DNA from: Thermosipho sp. (in: thermotogales)
Lineage (GTDB): Bacteria > Thermotogota > Thermotogae > Thermotogales > Fervidobacteriaceae
Direction: 5' to 3'
Length of the DNA: 64,000 nt
Assembly (NCBI GenBank): GCA_017656345.1
Contig: JACDNZ010000001.1
Location: 118,000-181,999 of the forward strand
Under the pieces are notes generated by a model. The model searched no databases, was not told the origin of the DNA, and saw only the letters and a program-made list of their open reading frames with translations. Both the position numbers and the translations under genes were made by a program. This document shows positions 54,361 to 63,689 of this stretch, one piece after another (the first letter of the stretch is position 1; each line of letters starts with the position of its first letter).

Positions 54361-55572
54361 ATGAAAAAACTTTTCATAGTCTTATTAGTGTTGGTTTCAC
54401 TTTTGGCATTTAGTGCTCAACCCACATTGGTAGTTAGCTCCAGATTATGGACTCCACCAACAGAAAAGGAGTTCATTATTAATGAAATTATTAAACCATT
54501 TGAGGAAATGTATGGTTGTAAAGTTGTCTTCCAAACAATGGATGACGAAACAATGTTGAAACAAGTTAAAGTACAAAAAGAAACTGGAAAAATCACAACA
54601 GATGTTATCATTGCATACGCAACAAAAATGCCTGAATGGGTCAAAAACGATCTTGTAGTTGACCTTACACCATACGTTAGCAAATGGACCGACAGACACT
54701 TCTCAAAAGGTTTCGATTCAATGACAGTATTTGATGGTAAAAGATATTTCTTACCAATTGGTGCAGACGTATACCTTACACTTATAAATAAAAAAGCACT
54801 TCAATACAAACCTGCAGATGTTGATATTAATGATTTAACATGGGAACAACTTGCCGAATGGGCAAACTTGGTTGCTCAAGGAGAAGGCGAAGGTAAATTT
54901 GCAGTTACAGGTGTTCCAATTAAATCACTTATTTACCAAGTTGGTGCAATTGCACTTTCTTACGGTGCACACTGGCCAGATCTTGATAATCCTGGCGCAG
55001 TTGCAGCTTGGTACTTAGTTTACAAGATGAAAGACGCTTTCTCACCAGCAGTCAAAACATATGACGATACCAGACCTCCAATGAAGAGAGAAGAAACATG
55101 GATGACAGTTGCACACTGTGCAAGAGTCGGTGAAGTTTACAAGAGCAATCCAACACAATTCATAATTGCTCCAGCACCAAAAGGACCTGCAGGAAGAGGT
55201 TCAGTTGCTGGAACAAGTGGTCTTGCAATAGTAAAAGGAACAAAGAACTTTGATCTTGCTCTTAAATTCCTTGAATACATGACAAGACCAGATATAATGG
55301 TTAAATCCCATAAAGGTACTGGTGGATTTATTCCTCCAGTTGACGAAGCAATTAAATTCTTAGGTAATGACGAACAAGACCAAGTAATCAAAAATGCAAT
55401 CAAAGTCATGAACGAAGGAGTTCTTTCATACATTGCTCCAATCTGGAAAGACTGGGGACAAGTAAAACTTGTTTACGACGAAATATTCAAAAAGATGATT
55501 CTTGAAGAAGGAAAACTCGATATTGATATGCTAGAATTGTATCAACTTCAAATTGATGCTCAAAGAAAATAA
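54361..55572 (+). CDS. Sugar ABC transporter substrate-binding protein
   Basis: A 403-residue exported binding protein of the extracellular solute-binding family 1 type: signal peptide (1-19, MKKLFIVLL start and LLAFSA end), then an alpha/beta two-lobe fold with FLPIGADVYLTLINKKAL and GTSGLAIVKGTKN typical of MalE-like proteins. No lipobox Cys. It feeds MalF, MalG and MalK encoded next. Codons end in C and A more than in neighbouring minus-strand genes, fitting high expression. GGGGAGGTG precedes the ATG. Confidence 0.9.
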   Translation: MKKLFIVLLVLVSLLAFSAQPTLVVSSRLWTPPTEKEFIINEIIKPFEEMYGCKVVFQTMDDETMLKQVKVQKETGKITTDVIIAYATKMPEWVKNDLVVDLTPYVSKWTDRHFSKGFDSMTVFDGKRYFLPIGADVYLTLINKKALQYKPADVDINDLTWEQLAEWANLVAQGEGEGKFAVTGVPIKSLIYQVGAIALSYGAHWPDLDNPGAVAAWYLVYKMKDAFSPAVKTYDDTRPPMKREETWMTVAHCARVGEVYKSNPTQFIIAPAPKGPAGRGSVAGTSGLAIVKGTKNFDLALKFLEYMTRPDIMVKSHKGTGGFIPPVDEAIKFLGNDEQDQVIKNAIKVMNEGVLSYIAPIWKDWGQVKLVYDEIFKKMILEEGKLDIDMLELYQLQIDAQRK

Positions 55573-55577
55573 TTTTC

Positions 55578-55595
55578 AGGGGGCTTCTGCCCCCT
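55578..55595 (+). terminator. Intercistronic hairpin (partial terminator or mRNA stabiliser)
   Basis: AGGGGGC, loop TTCT, then GCCCCCT and TATTT. It sits between the binding-protein and permease genes, where such hairpins raise the ratio of binding protein to permease. Confidence 0.65.
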
Positions 55596-55620
55596 TATTT
55601 AAAATGTGAGGTGATAGAAA

Positions 55621-56493
55621 TTGACAAAAACTTATTCTAAAAGATGGATACCTTATATTTTAATTGCACCTACTATTGTTTATTATATTGTCTTTTGGCT
55701 TAGACCCGTTATTTCAGCTGTATACTATAGTTTCTTTGATGAAAATAATAACGTTTTTACCTTAAATAATTACATTACAATTTTTAAAGATGAATATTTC
55801 AAACAAGCTGTTGTAAACACAGCAATTTTTGTTATTATATCGGTTACATTAGAATTTCTGGTTGCGCTTGGACTTGCTTTGATAATTAATAAGAAATTTA
55901 AGGGCGCAAATATATTACTTTCAATCGCACTTATTCCAATGGCACTTCCTGCTGTAGCAGTTGGTGCAATGTGGTCCAGTGGATTCGCAACTTACGGTTG
56001 GGTAAATAGTTTGTTATATCACCTAGGCTTAATTACCGCAGATGGCAAGATTGTATTCCTGGCTGGAAGTGACTTTCAATCACTAATGTTAATTATTTTG
56101 ATCGATGCGTGGCAAGTTATACCTTTTATGATGGTAATCCTATTAGCAGGATTACAAGGTCTTTCTAAAGAGTCAATAGAAGCTGGTTACATCTTTGGTG
56201 GTACCAAATTTACAGTTTTAAGAAAGATTACTTTACCCATGCTAAAGTCAAGTATACAAACTGCCTTAATTTTAAGAATAATATCCGCAATTCAGGTGTG
56301 GTTGATTATAGTTATGATATATGGTTATCGTAGAATCCCCGTACTACTTGAAGAAGTTGTTTTCTATGAAGAACAACTTCTCGGATTCTACCGTGTTGCT
56401 CTTGCCTACTCTGTCATAGTTGCTGTGATCGTCTCAATGGTCTCAATAATATACCTCAAAGTATCTGGTGCCTTTGAAAAGGAGGAGCAATAA
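55621..56493 (+). CDS. Sugar ABC transporter permease (MalF-like)
   Basis: A 290-residue permease with six membrane segments and the EAA loop EAGYIFGGTKFTVLRKITLPML near residue 190. It has no large periplasmic loop such as E. coli MalF. Start is TTG with GAGGTGA upstream. It pairs with the MalG-like protein encoded next. Confidence 0.9.
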   Translation: MTKTYSKRWIPYILIAPTIVYYIVFWLRPVISAVYYSFFDENNNVFTLNNYITIFKDEYFKQAVVNTAIFVIISVTLEFLVALGLALIINKKFKGANILLSIALIPMALPAVAVGAMWSSGFATYGWVNSLLYHLGLITADGKIVFLAGSDFQSLMLIILIDAWQVIPFMMVILLAGLQGLSKESIEAGYIFGGTKFTVLRKITLPMLKSSIQTALILRIISAIQVWLIIVMIYGYRRIPVLLEEVVFYEEQLLGFYRVALAYSVIVAVIVSMVSIIYLKVSGAFEKEEQ

Positions 56494-56494
56494 T

Positions 56495-57775
56495 ATGAAG
56501 GGAAATAAACTTTTAAAACAAACACTATTCTATCTGGTTGTGGCCGGTATTATATTGGTTATTTTAACGCCAATTTATTTTCTGGTTGTAATTTCACTAA
56601 TGTCAGACCAGGAAGCATATGACTGGCCAACTCAAATGGTTCCTTCATTTTTTAATCATTTTAAACTCGAAATAGATGGTAATAAATATCTTATTAGTGT
56701 ATACAGTCCATCAAAAAAGGAATACGTTTCCATAATTCGAACAGATAACTTTGATGAACTACAGAAATTTGTTAGAAACAAGACTAATTCAAATATTAAA
56801 AAAGAAATTTTTGATATTCAAGTTCAAAAATTGAATGAGCTGTACAATAAGAATAAAGAAGAAATTGAAGCATTAAGAAGTCAGGTTAACACACTTGAAT
56901 CTAAATTAAACAGAGTAACAGTAAGTACTGTAAAGTTAAAATCACAACTCGAAAAAGCAGAAAAAGCAGGTATGGAAAATTTAATTTCTCTTATCAAAGA
57001 TAACATAGAAAAATATGAAAAAGAAAAAGCAACATACGAAGCACAACTAAAAGAACTTAATAAACAACTTGAAGAAATCGGTTCAGTGAAATTTTCTGTT
57101 TCCAAAAATATCTTTTACAATTATGTAAGATTCTTCCAGGTAACAAGTAATGCCTGGCCAGCACTACTTAGAAGTATTCAAGTCGCCCTTTTAACAGTTC
57201 TGATCTCTTTAACTATTGGTGGAATGGCTGGCTATGCCTTTGCAAGATACTATTTTAAAGGTAAAAATCTTTTAAAACTAAGTGTTTTATTTGTTAGAAT
57301 GTTTCCAGGAATCTCAATCGCAATGCCAATGGTCATTATCTTGATTAATATGGGATTTTATGATAAGCCGCTAGGATTATCACTTGTTTACTCAGTAGGA
57401 CAAATTGGTATGACAATTTGGATTACTGCAAGTATTTTTATGGGCATTTCAACCGAACTTGAAGAAGCAGCTATGATTTTTGGAACAACAAGACTTGGAG
57501 CATTTTTCAAAGTAACATTGCCTCTTGCTTTACCTGGACTTGCTGCAAGTGCAATGTACGCCTTTATTGGTAGTTGGTCTGAAACTGCTCAAGCAATTGT
57601 TCTTACACAATTCAATCCTACATTTCCCGTTGTCGTCTACCAAACTCTGGTTGGAGCAAAAGGTTTGATCAATTTAACCGCAGCCGGCGGTGTTTCATTA
57701 GCTCTACCAGCTGTTGTGTTTACCCTGATCATTAGAAGATATATCCTTCAAATGTGGGGTGGAGTTAGAGTTTAA
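56495..57775 (+). CDS. Sugar ABC transporter permease (MalG-like) with periplasmic coiled-coil insert
   Basis: A 426-residue permease. After one membrane segment (about 12-35) there is an extra block of about 150 residues (roughly 45-195), including a heptad coiled coil (about 110-185, rich in Glu, Lys and Leu), before the remaining five segments. The EAA loop (EEAAMIFGTTRLGAFFKVTLPLALPG by its ends EEAAMIF and LALPG) is near residue 320. Typical MalG is about 290. ATG 56495 follows GGAGGAGC; an earlier ATG at 56468 is inside the malF-like gene. Confidence 0.9.
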   Translation: MKGNKLLKQTLFYLVVAGIILVILTPIYFLVVISLMSDQEAYDWPTQMVPSFFNHFKLEIDGNKYLISVYSPSKKEYVSIIRTDNFDELQKFVRNKTNSNIKKEIFDIQVQKLNELYNKNKEEIEALRSQVNTLESKLNRVTVSTVKLKSQLEKAEKAGMENLISLIKDNIEKYEKEKATYEAQLKELNKQLEEIGSVKFSVSKNIFYNYVRFFQVTSNAWPALLRSIQVALLTVLISLTIGGMAGYAFARYYFKGKNLLKLSVLFVRMFPGISIAMPMVIILINMGFYDKPLGLSLVYSVGQIGMTIWITASIFMGISTELEEAAMIFGTTRLGAFFKVTLPLALPGLAASAMYAFIGSWSETAQAIVLTQFNPTFPVVVYQTLVGAKGLINLTAAGGVSLALPAVVFTLIIRRYILQMWGGVRV

Positions 57776-57804
57776 TAAAAAATAATACAAAGGAGCGGTG
57801 ATAT

Positions 57805-58902
57805 ATGGCTACTTTAGAACTTATAAATTTATCTAAACGATATGGTAAAAAAGTTTGGGGTGCAAAAGACGTAAATTTAAAAGTAAATGAAGGAGAATTC
57901 ATCGTTCTTCTCGGACCATCAGGTTGTGGAAAAACCACAACTTTAAGAATGATTGCGGGTCTTGAAGAAGTAACTGAGGGTAAGGTAATTATCGATGGAA
58001 AAGATGTAACTTATTTGGAACCAAGAAAAAGGGAAGTAAGTATGGTTTTCCAGAGCTATGCTGTCTGGCCTCATATGACAGTATATGACAACATTGCATT
58101 TCCATTAAAATTAAGAAAGATGTCGCCAGATGAAATTGATAAACTTGTAAAAGAAGTTGCTGAAATGGTAAAGATTGAAGAACTTTTAAAAAGATTTCCT
58201 TCCCAACTTTCTGGTGGTCAAAGACAACGTGTTGCTCTTGCAAGAGCTCTTGCTGTTAAACCAAAAATCTTCTTAATGGACGAACCTTTATCAAATCTTG
58301 ACGCAAAATTAAGAGTTAAAATGAGAACAGAGCTAAAAGCAATTCATCATAAAACAGGTGCAACAACCATTTTTGTTACACATGACCAATCTGAAGCTAT
58401 GTCAATGGCAGATAGAATTGTTATCATGAAAGATGGAAAAATCGAACAAGTTGGTACTCCTGACGATGTTTATTTCTTCAGTGCAAATGTGTTTGTTGCA
58501 GGATTTATTGGTACACCCCCAACCAATTTCTTTAAGATGAATATCATAGGCGAAAATGGTGAACTCCATCTAAAAAATGAGTATATTGATATTAAAGTTA
58601 ACGATAAAGTTAGAAAAGCACTTGAAAAATATAATAAAGATGAAATAATTGTCGGAATCAGGCCTGAAAACCTCTTAATTACCGATAACAAAGATGAGGC
58701 AATATTCAGAGAAAAAATTCTTGTCGTAGAACCCCAGGGTTCTCACCAAGTAATTGCTGTAGAACTTGGAAATCAAATTGTCAAAATCGTTACACCAGCA
58801 TTCCCAAAATATTCTGCTGATGAATTGATCAATGTCACCCTTGATCAAGAAAGAATAATGTTATTTGATATTGAAACCGAAAAAAGACTGGAGGGAATTT
58901 AA
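57805..58902 (+). CDS. Sugar ABC transporter ATPase (MalK/UgpC-like)
   Basis: A 365-residue ATPase: Walker A GPSGCGKTT (about 37-45), Q-loop VFQSYAVWPHM, signature LSGGQRQR, Walker B FLMDEPLSNLD, switch His in FVTHDQ, then the C-terminal TOBE-type regulatory domain (about 240-365). GGAGCGGTGA precedes the ATG, and it overlaps the next start by one base. It powers the permease pair above. Confidence 0.93.
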   Translation: MATLELINLSKRYGKKVWGAKDVNLKVNEGEFIVLLGPSGCGKTTTLRMIAGLEEVTEGKVIIDGKDVTYLEPRKREVSMVFQSYAVWPHMTVYDNIAFPLKLRKMSPDEIDKLVKEVAEMVKIEELLKRFPSQLSGGQRQRVALARALAVKPKIFLMDEPLSNLDAKLRVKMRTELKAIHHKTGATTIFVTHDQSEAMSMADRIVIMKDGKIEQVGTPDDVYFFSANVFVAGFIGTPPTNFFKMNIIGENGELHLKNEYIDIKVNDKVRKALEKYNKDEIIVGIRPENLLITDNKDEAIFREKILVVEPQGSHQVIAVELGNQIVKIVTPAFPKYSADELINVTLDQERIMLFDIETEKRLEGI

Positions 58903-60197
58903 TGAAAATTGCTCTGATCCATTACCGCGCAGGATTAATGGACGGTGTTTCACTTGAAATGGAAAAATGGAAGAAAGTGCTAAAACGTTTGGGACATGAT
59001 GTAGATATTGTTGCTGGAAACAATAAATCCGGCGTTGATGTAATTATTCCATCTATAGGGTTTGAGAATCCAAAATATAAATTGATAAACAAAAATGCAT
59101 TCGAAAAACTTGAAGATTTTAAAATTGATGAACTTTTAAATTTAATTTTTGAAGAAGCTGAAAATATTTATGAAGATCTTGAAAATGTTCTTGAGAAGTA
59201 TGATGTTCTTATTCCAAATAATATCTGGTCTCTAGGAGCATTTTTGCCATCAGCAATCGCACTTACAAAATATGCAAACAACCATCCAGAAAAGTTATTT
59301 ATTGGACACCATCATGACTTCTGGTGGGAACGTGAGTATTTTTTGAACTATCAAAGCGAAGAAATTAAAAATTTACTTGAGAAATATTGCCCACCAATTG
59401 GTGATAATATTAAGCATGTTGTGATTAATTCTCTTGCTAGAGAAGCACTTTTTTCAAAAAAAGAAGTAGATTCTATAGTAGTTCCAAATGTTATGGATTT
59501 TAACGAACCACCATTTACAAGCGAAGAGTTAAATATGAAAATCAGAGACGCATATAATATACCAGATAACGCTATTGTCATTTTACAGGCCACAAGAATA
59601 ACAGAAAGAAAGGCAATTGAACTTGCAATTGAACTCGTGCACCATATGTCAAAACTTGCGAAACAATATAAAGGAAAGAAGTTATATAATGACAAAACAT
59701 TTGAAGGGAATATTATTTTAGCATTTTCCGGTATGTGTGAAAGTGAAAATTATAAATATAAACTTCTTGATAAAGCATTTAAATATGGCATAAGAACAAT
59801 TGATCTTTATCCAAATGTAGAAAATAACGTTTGGACTTTCTGGAATTTATATAGTATTGCTGATGCCATAACTTACCCCTCAATTTTGGAAGGTTGGGGT
59901 AATCAATTACTTGAAGCTATAATTGTCAAAAAACCAATCGTATTGTTTGAATATGAAGTTTTTGAAAAAGATATCAAAAATTCAGGGCTCAAATATGTAA
60001 GTCTTGGAAATAGTTATGAACTAAAAGATGGGTTTGTATATGTTAAAGAAGATATTGAAGAAGATGCTGCAAGGAAGCTATTTGAAATTCTATTTGATAA
60101 AGATCTTTATAAAAGAATAGTCGATGAAAATTTTGAAATCGCAAAGAAATTTTACAGTCTTGAAAGTTTATCAGAAATAATAAAGAAGATCATCTAA
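58902..60197 (+). CDS. GT4-family glycosyltransferase
   Basis: A 431-residue GT-B glycosyltransferase. N-terminal domain begins KIALIHYRAGLMDGVSLEMEKW and holds HHHDFWWERE; the C-terminal domain has the donor-binding TYPSILEGWGNQLLEA with its Glu-x7-Glu motif. The nucleotide-sugar donor is not readable. By context with a sugar ABC operon it could be a trehalose synthase (TreT, as in archaeal trehalose/maltose clusters) or a mannosylglucosylglycerate synthase of the Petrotoga type. Coupled to the ATPase gene by a one-base overlap. Confidence 0.78.
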   Translation: MKIALIHYRAGLMDGVSLEMEKWKKVLKRLGHDVDIVAGNNKSGVDVIIPSIGFENPKYKLINKNAFEKLEDFKIDELLNLIFEEAENIYEDLENVLEKYDVLIPNNIWSLGAFLPSAIALTKYANNHPEKLFIGHHHDFWWEREYFLNYQSEEIKNLLEKYCPPIGDNIKHVVINSLAREALFSKKEVDSIVVPNVMDFNEPPFTSEELNMKIRDAYNIPDNAIVILQATRITERKAIELAIELVHHMSKLAKQYKGKKLYNDKTFEGNIILAFSGMCESENYKYKLLDKAFKYGIRTIDLYPNVENNVWTFWNLYSIADAITYPSILEGWGNQLLEAIIVKKPIVLFEYEVFEKDIKNSGLKYVSLGNSYELKDGFVYVKEDIEEDAARKLFEILFDKDLYKRIVDENFEIAKKFYSLESLSEIIKKII

Positions 60198-60216
60198 CAA
60201 AATTTTTAATGAAAAT

Positions 60217-60239
60217 AAGCCCAGGTAACTCCTGGGCTT
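60217..60239. terminator. Bidirectional terminator after the sugar operon
   Basis: AAGCCCAGG (60217-60225) pairs with CCTGGGCTT (60231-60239) around TAACT, with T residues following on the + strand and A residues on the left for the opposing transcript. Confidence 0.9.
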
Positions 60240-60264
60240 TTTGTTTTGCAATTTTTAATTACTA

Positions 60265-62802
60265 CTACTCTACTTTATCAATATAACTTATTAATGACGT
60301 AACCACAAATACTGTTATCAGATAACTAAAAACAACTCCTAATAATAATAACAATCCAAAACCTACAAAACCTCTGTATTTAGCCAGAATAAATGAACCA
60401 AAGGCTGCGCCCGTAGTTAGAGTTGTCATAGTTATTGCTTTCCCTGTACTTTTTAAAGACAATCTTAAATTCTTTTCTCTTCTATACCTATGGATCAAAT
60501 GGATACCATCGTCAACACCTATTCCAATTATTAGTGGTAATGCAATAATATTTACAACGTTAAATTTTATTCCAAACCAACCCATTACTCCTAACAATAA
60601 AATGATTGACAATAACATTGGCAACATTGCAATAACTGCATATTTTAAACTCTTCATATCAAATATTAAAACTATGAAAATAAAGATTATTGTAAGAATT
60701 AAAACTTTTGCCCCTTCTCTTGCAGAAATCTGGATCACTCTCAAAAATACCAAAGCACTTCCGCTGACATTTTTTAAATTTAATTTCTCCAATGTTTTAA
60801 AATACTCTTTTTGATAGTCAGCATTCCAGATGTCACCATTTGAATATGCTATAGTTAAAATTTTATTGTTTCCCCCTACATAATTTCCTTTCAAATCTTC
60901 AGGTAAATTATCAATAGTGATAATTTCCTCTCCATTTAAACTACTTCTCAATTTATTTACTGTGCTAACAATTTTACCCTGTACTTTGATAAGATCATCA
61001 AGACTCTTTTTAGCTATCTCAACTATAATTCCACTATTTAAAATTTCCTGTAATTTTTCTGATAAACCTTTATAACCAAGTAATTTTAATAGCACAGAAG
61101 ATTTTGCAATGTTGAAACTAAGCTTATTTATTTCAGTTTTTAATTGCGCAAGGTTCAACTCATCATTTTGCATAGCATTAATACTTTTTATCTCTTTAAC
61201 AATGTTCAATCTCTCTAACTGCTTTTCGGGTTCAGGCAAAAATTGGATTATACTATCTATCTCTGAAAAGACTTCTTCATTTTTGATCACATTGTATAAT
61301 CTTCTTGCCTCATCCAGGTTATCATTAATAAATATTGTATTATCCGGTGAAAATCCAAACTCTTCCAGCATTTTCTGATTTAATGCTATACTTTCCAGGC
61401 CTTTAGCTTCTATATTCATCATATTTTTATCAAACTCAACACTTGGGATCTTAACAAAAGAAAGGATTAATAAGGTTGCTAATATTACCAAACTAATTAT
61501 CCTGTATCTTTTTATATTATAATCTACAACAAATGCATTACCCGGATCTTTGAATTTTTTTCCAAATTTTTTTAATAAAATTGTAAGTCCAAAAATCGCT
61601 GTCAGTAAAGTAAAGATAATTCCTGCAGATAAAACTATACCAAACTCTCTGAAACCCGGGAATGAACTAATCGCGAAAATACCAAGTCCAATGGCTGTTG
61701 TTACTGCTCCAGCGATTATTCCTCTTATGTTTTTTTCAAATACTCCTTTCAATGAATCAACAATCGAAAGTCCACTACTCCTTAACTCAATAAACAGTGA
61801 ATTAATATGTATAGAATAATCTATACCAAGTCCTGCAATAATTGCTCCCATCATAACTGTCATAATATTCAATGATCCAATAGAAATTTTCGTAAAACCC
61901 AACGCCCATATAATACCTAAAAGTAAAGGAACAACTGACAAAAACATATACTTTAAACTTCTAAATCCTATTAAAAAGATCAAAATTATCAATATCAATG
62001 AAACTGTTGTAGAAATCGCCATATCTTTTTCTGTAGTAACCATTTCATCCCTAGCAATTACCATGGTACCAGTTAGCCCTGCTTGAACATTGTATTTTTT
62101 AGCCTCACCTTTAACTATGCTTTCCACATTATTAACTAATTCTACAGTTTTTTCAATATCATCCGAACTTATAGTTGGTCTAATGATAATAACTCCAAAG
62201 TTGCCATTGTCAGATAAGAAATACTTTTCACCAAACAACATCTCACTTAAATCACTATCTATAAACGATAAATTAACATTTTTTATATCCCAGAATAACT
62301 TTTCAAGCTTCGACAACATAATTTCGAATTGTTTTTGTCTATAAGTATTCATTTTATACTGTGACTCAGACTGACTGAACATCACATTCAACGCTGATAT
62401 GAAATCTACTAAATTAGTAGAAGAATACAATTTTTTCAAAAATTCGACTTCGTTACCTTCAACTAAAAGAAAAACATTTTTCGAAATAAAATCCATCGGA
62501 TTTTTATAAAGTACCGCCTCAATATAATCAATTTCTTTTAGCTTTTTTGAAACATTTTCAATGTAATTAACAATATCATTTTTATTACCACTAATACCGA
62601 TAATTATAGTATCAACACTTTTAAAGCTTTTTACAGCATCTCTATATACCTGCACATAAGGATCATTTTCAGGTAGTAAATCCAAAAAACCAGGCCTCAT
62701 TGTCAATGTAAAAGTTAAAACAAGCGAAATTAACGTAATAATCATTAATATAATAAAAATCTTTTTGGAATGCTTTATAACAAAATCCCCAAGTTTTTTC
62801 AT
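60265..62802 (-). CDS. RND/MMPL-superfamily membrane exporter
   Basis: An 845-residue protein with two repeats of an RND half: a membrane segment near the start (about 12-35), a large periplasmic loop (about 35-235), five segments (about 240-400), then segment 7 near 440, a second loop (about 465-685) and five segments to the end. Acidic residues in the segments (GLGIDYSIH and GIGVDDGIHL) mark the proton/ion-relay motif of the MMPL/hopanoid-type subfamily. Substrate unknown, possibly a lipid. ATG 62802 has AAAGGAGTGA upstream; no partner is encoded alongside. Confidence 0.88.
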   Translation of the reverse strand: MKKLGDFVIKHSKKIFIILMIITLISLVLTFTLTMRPGFLDLLPENDPYVQVYRDAVKSFKSVDTIIIGISGNKNDIVNYIENVSKKLKEIDYIEAVLYKNPMDFISKNVFLLVEGNEVEFLKKLYSSTNLVDFISALNVMFSQSESQYKMNTYRQKQFEIMLSKLEKLFWDIKNVNLSFIDSDLSEMLFGEKYFLSDNGNFGVIIIRPTISSDDIEKTVELVNNVESIVKGEAKKYNVQAGLTGTMVIARDEMVTTEKDMAISTTVSLILIILIFLIGFRSLKYMFLSVVPLLLGIIWALGFTKISIGSLNIMTVMMGAIIAGLGIDYSIHINSLFIELRSSGLSIVDSLKGVFEKNIRGIIAGAVTTAIGLGIFAISSFPGFREFGIVLSAGIIFTLLTAIFGLTILLKKFGKKFKDPGNAFVVDYNIKRYRIISLVILATLLILSFVKIPSVEFDKNMMNIEAKGLESIALNQKMLEEFGFSPDNTIFINDNLDEARRLYNVIKNEEVFSEIDSIIQFLPEPEKQLERLNIVKEIKSINAMQNDELNLAQLKTEINKLSFNIAKSSVLLKLLGYKGLSEKLQEILNSGIIVEIAKKSLDDLIKVQGKIVSTVNKLRSSLNGEEIITIDNLPEDLKGNYVGGNNKILTIAYSNGDIWNADYQKEYFKTLEKLNLKNVSGSALVFLRVIQISAREGAKVLILTIIFIFIVLIFDMKSLKYAVIAMLPMLLSIILLLGVMGWFGIKFNVVNIIALPLIIGIGVDDGIHLIHRYRREKNLRLSLKSTGKAITMTTLTTGAAFGSFILAKYRGFVGFGLLLLLGVVFSYLITVFVVTSLISYIDKVE

Positions 62803-62870
62803 AAATTCACTCCTTTGGATCAAATTATAAGCACTGGTATTATGACAATATCTTCAAAAAATTCAGTAAT

Positions 62871-62879
62871 ATTATATCA
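62871..62879 (-). promoter_or_regulatory. Extended -10 for the RND exporter
   Basis: On the minus strand TGATATAAT is a perfect extended -10 about 70 bp before the ATG. No strong -35 is seen. A second TATAAT lies just upstream. Confidence 0.4.
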
Positions 62880-62991
62880 TTATACAAAAAAGGGCACTTT
62901 AGCGGAAAAATTCTTATATCAAATTTATTTGAAATTCAATTTGCAAATAAATTTTTCATCTTAAAATTGGAAAATTTACCTGCCATACTTT

Positions 62992-63020
62992 ATGCAATAT
63001 AATCATTCTTATATTGCATG
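62992..63020. promoter_or_regulatory. Palindromic element, copy 2
   Basis: ATGCAATATAA (62992-63002) and TTATATTGCAT (63009-63019) are perfect inverted repeats around TCATTC, followed by G at 63020. It shares CAATATAAT and TTATATTGCATG with the element at 52922-52947. It lies about 190 bp upstream of the RND exporter start. Confidence 0.55.
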
Positions 63021-63204
63021 ACGTATCAAAGAGAATTTTTAAAAAAGAAAATCGTTGATTTACAAAAATTCACTTGAAAAATTCTTTGGATTTCTGAACA
63101 ATATAAAAATTATCATTTTTTTATAAAACTTGTATTTTTTTAAATAAAAATAATTAAAATTCCCCTCCGATACAAAGATGCTTCTTTAAATCATTTATTG
63201 ATGC

Positions 63205-63336
63205 GGGTTTAGAAACCCTTTCTTTATTTTCGATTTTAAGAGCCGTTTCTTTCGGATGATATATTTTTATATATCCCGATATTTTAAAACAGGCTTATTC
63301 TTGAAAATAAAAGGTGGTTCGTTTTCCGAACCACCT
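63205..63336. ncRNA. Possible structured RNA (orientation unknown)
   Basis: Three stems in a row. GGGTTT/AAACCC (63205-63210 and 63213-63218). A long branched hairpin at 63241-63295: AGCCGTTT pairs with AAAC-A-GGCT (one bulged A), inside it TCGG with CCGA, then GATATAT with ATATATC around TTTT. A terminator-like stem AGGTGGTTCG/CGAACCACCT (63312-63321 and 63327-63336). No protein frame explains them. It could be a small RNA, a leader, or a mobile-element end. No known family recognised. Confidence 0.3.
63312..63336. terminator. Orphan GC-rich terminator-like hairpin
   Basis: A perfect 10-bp stem with the loop TTTTC. On the minus strand it is followed by TTTTATTTT, and on the + strand by the weaker GTCTTTTGTG. 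No gene ends near it on either strand. Confidence 0.55.
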
Positions 63337-63578
63337 GTCTTTTGTGTTATACGGCTATTCTTTTATTTGGTCTAAATTGAAATTATTTTATTGAATTCTT
63401 CAATTGATCAATATTCAGAATTCACATCTTATTGCATCTAGATAATTGTTATATAAAAGCTTACATATGATTTGTAGAACTTTTGTATGTTATTTCAAAA
63501 TTTTGATTATCAGTGATTTCAAATTAATTATCTAGCTTTTGTAAACCTTCATTTGCAAATTCTCTCTTTTATCAACCT

Positions 63579-63689
63579 CTATCTTTGAAATAAATACAAC
63601 GCGGTCGAAAGAAGTAAAACAATTGTTAGGTTAGTTACGACAATTACAGTATGAAAACTATTTTGATGCAACTTTTGTTTGAAGGCATA
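63579..63689 (-). pseudogene. Short frame with hydrophobic end, possible gene remnant
   Basis: A stop-to-stop minus-strand frame of about 36 codons ending in a hydrophobic run (VIVVTNLTIVLLL) and a TAG stop. No start codon and no ribosome site. It could be the last helix of a decayed membrane protein, or chance in AT-rich DNA. Confidence 0.15.

Noticed and set aside
63127..63230. Short + strand frame with a protein-like run (IPLRYKDASLNH)
   Set aside because: No start codon with a ribosome site and repeated stops soon after; it overlaps the hairpins of the possible structured RNA.
63312..63336. tRNA arm (GGTTCG-like)
   Set aside because: The stem is 10 bp and no acceptor, D or anticodon arms surround it.
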